Assembly: GCA_944331805.1 (NCBI GenBank)
Contig: CALVIS010000012.1
Location: 1-33,282, forward strand
Length of the DNA: 33,282 nt
Source of the DNA: an uncultured Bacilli bacterium
GTDB taxonomy: Bacteria; Bacillota_I; Bacilli_A; RF39; UBA660
Reading direction: 5' to 3'
The translations under genes and the position numbers were made by a program. The notes under the pieces were generated by a model. That model had not been told where the DNA came from. It did no database searches and saw only the letters and a list, made by a program, of their open reading frames with translations. This document shows, in pieces, positions 32,256 to 33,282 of the stretch. Numbering within the stretch: position 1 is the stretch's first letter; each line of letters starts with the position of its first letter.

Positions 32256-33137
32256 CTATCTTTTTAATACTTTAACATAATAATCTTCAAAAGAGTTAAA
32301 ACATCCCATAGAAAGAATTTTATCTATCATATCCTTATTAAAGGGATAATTCTCATAATAATCATAATCATTATGCCATAATTTACAACTAAATGTTTGA
32401 TAATTACTTAGTTCATAGATTTTATAATAGTCTTTCTTTATTTTATCTATATCTAATTTACCTTCGTTAAAAAGTTGGTATATCTCTTTTCTACGTTCTT
32501 CTATTTTTATAAATATAGCCATTTCTTCTTCTGTTAATTTCTTATTATCTTCAAGACTTTTTTTCTTATTTATTACATCTTGCAATAGAAAGTGAAACTC
32601 TACAAATAACTGTTCATCAATAATATCTTTAATACTAACTTCTTCATCAATACTATTACCTATAAAAGAAGAGAAACCACCTAACTCTTGAACTCTTAAA
32701 AGCATTGGTATATCTCTATCACTATCCCCTATTGCATACATACTAAAAGGCTCTTTTTTGTCTTGTAAAAAGTCATCTATCGCTTCTTCTTTCTTAGAAA
32801 CACCTATACCATAAACTCCATTATTTCCTAAGTAATACGTTTTACCATGAGTATTTTTCTTAATAACATTATCATCATAAAGCATACCATTACTTTGTAA
32901 ATAATATACAAGTCTATCCCTAAAATATTTCTCAATAGATTCATGTAAAGGTATTAACATATCATTAAATATATAACCAATACTACCATGTCCATTTGGT
33001 GAAGTAACAACTGCAACATAATTACCAGCACTTAAAAATTCATTTAAATATCTAGCTACAGTGTCTATTTCTTTAGCCATAGCATTATCACTATTAATTA
33101 AAGTATCAACTAAATCAGTAAATAATATTTTTTTCAT
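32256..33137 (-). CDS. HAD-superfamily protein with altered motif I
   Basis: HAD fold: motif I ILFTDLVDTLI (residues 4-14), motif II VVTSPNG, motif III around VSKKEEAI, motif IV AIGDSDRDIPMLL. Normal phosphatases have D-x-D-x-T; here D8-L-V-D-T, so the second catalytic Asp is Val and an Asp is shifted by one. It may therefore not be a simple phosphatase. 293 aa; after motif IV comes an extra ~110-residue helical C-terminal region (KKSLEDNKKLTEEEM...), unlike Cof-type proteins. GGGAGC ribosome site. It lies 29 bp before the BNR-like membrane protein gene and may be the operon's first gene. Confidence 0.8.
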   Translation of the reverse strand: MKKILFTDLVDTLINSDNAMAKEIDTVARYLNEFLSAGNYVAVVTSPNGHGSIGYIFNDMLIPLHESIEKYFRDRLVYYLQSNGMLYDDNVIKKNTHGKTYYLGNNGVYGIGVSKKEEAIDDFLQDKKEPFSMYAIGDSDRDIPMLLRVQELGGFSSFIGNSIDEEVSIKDIIDEQLFVEFHFLLQDVINKKKSLEDNKKLTEEEMAIFIKIEERRKEIYQLFNEGKLDIDKIKKDYYKIYELSNYQTFSCKLWHNDYDYYENYPFNKDMIDKILSMGCFNSFEDYYVKVLKR

Positions 33138-33167
33138 AATAAGCTCCCATAAGTAAATTATAGGCTT

Positions 33168-33196
33168 ATTATAACTAAACTAAGAAGAGAAAACAA
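33168..33196 (-). promoter_or_regulatory. Promoter of the HAD-like gene
   Basis: TTGTTT (33191-33196), 17-base spacer, TATAAT (33168-33173), about 30 bases upstream of the ATG. Confidence 0.75.
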
Positions 33197-33245
33197 CTTT
33201 AATACCAGCAAAAAAGAGTAAATTTCTTCGCAAAGAAAAATCTGA

Positions 33246-33282
33246 TATAATTATTACTACATAATAAGAAAGGATGTAGTAA
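33246..33282 (+). promoter_or_regulatory. Plus-strand -10 box and ribosome site at window edge
   Basis: TATAAT at 33246-33251 followed by AAAGGATG near 33270. This suggests a plus-strand gene starting just past the window. The -35 region (TTTCTT) is weak. Confidence 0.4.

Noticed and set aside
1..33282. CRISPR array or prophage
   Set aside because: No regular spaced repeats and no phage structural or integrase genes seen on either strand; the only mobile element is the insertion sequence.

Overview
This is a 33 kb stretch of a low-GC Firmicutes-type chromosome, with AT-rich intergenic DNA and strong GGAGG-type ribosome sites. It carries a T-box leader, a CIRCE-like element and hrcA-grpE-dnaK-dnaJ. 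TGA is used as a stop (for example at 13208-13210 and 19009-19011), so this is not a Mycoplasma-code genome. Gene style and content suggest an uncultured gut Bacilli/'Tenericutes'-like lineage such as the RF39 group. That placement is inference, because no phylogenetic marker was compared. Nearly all genes lie on the minus strand.

Layout from high to low coordinates, the direction of most transcription. 33137-29220: a HAD-like protein, two paralogous four-helix membrane proteins with BNR-like repeats flanking a Nudix hydrolase, and a small unknown protein. 29170-21181: a LysR regulator, then a tightly packed set of radical SAM/SPASM enzyme, MTA-phosphorylase-like enzyme, HprK-like P-loop protein and B12-type radical SAM enzyme, followed by a pyrophosphatase-family protein and HelD. 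This block ends in a bidirectional terminator shared with a plus-strand YbaK/ProX-type deacylase (20677-21153). 20565-18057: an operon of a 61-aa protein, a repeat protein, a permuted-papain-like hydrolase and a zinc-dependent phospholipase C-like protein. 17965-15297: a phosphorelay pair (hybrid sensor kinase, then HPt-receiver protein), followed by NnrD. 13378-14379: tRNA-Arg(UCU) and a frameshifted kinase-fold gene, both plus strand. 11830-13328: a complete IS1202/ISNCY-type insertion sequence with 25-bp inverted ends and a 17-bp target duplication. 11762-11029: a membrane-anchored surface protein and a pilin-like small protein. 11018-4431: the heat-shock cluster hrcA-grpE-dnaK, with pepF unusually placed before dnaJ. 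4400-4050: a probable type I toxin-antitoxin locus. 3959-2658: a DinG/XPD-related protein that has lost its Walker A motif and second motor domain. 2640-50: a tRNA-Asn T-box operon (YbaK-type deacylase, AsnRS, small unknown protein).

The most notable items follow. (1) A previously unmarked 30-aa hydrophobic peptide gene at 4206-4298. Its leader hides the ribosome site in a hairpin, its predicted mRNA 5' end pairs with its own 3' end over 13 nt, and a convergent small RNA overlaps its terminator, as in type I toxin-antitoxin systems. (2) The LysR-linked radical SAM / nucleoside phosphorylase / HprK-like kinase / B12-radical SAM cassette, whose product is unknown. (3) A 'dead' DinG-like helicase remnant. 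Its divergent promoter region carries two identical palindromic repeats exactly 22 bp apart, shared with the putative antitoxin RNA. (4) A T-box whose specifier codon (AAC) and acceptor-pairing bulge (TGGC) both fit tRNA-Asn, controlling a trans-editing-type deacylase together with AsnRS.
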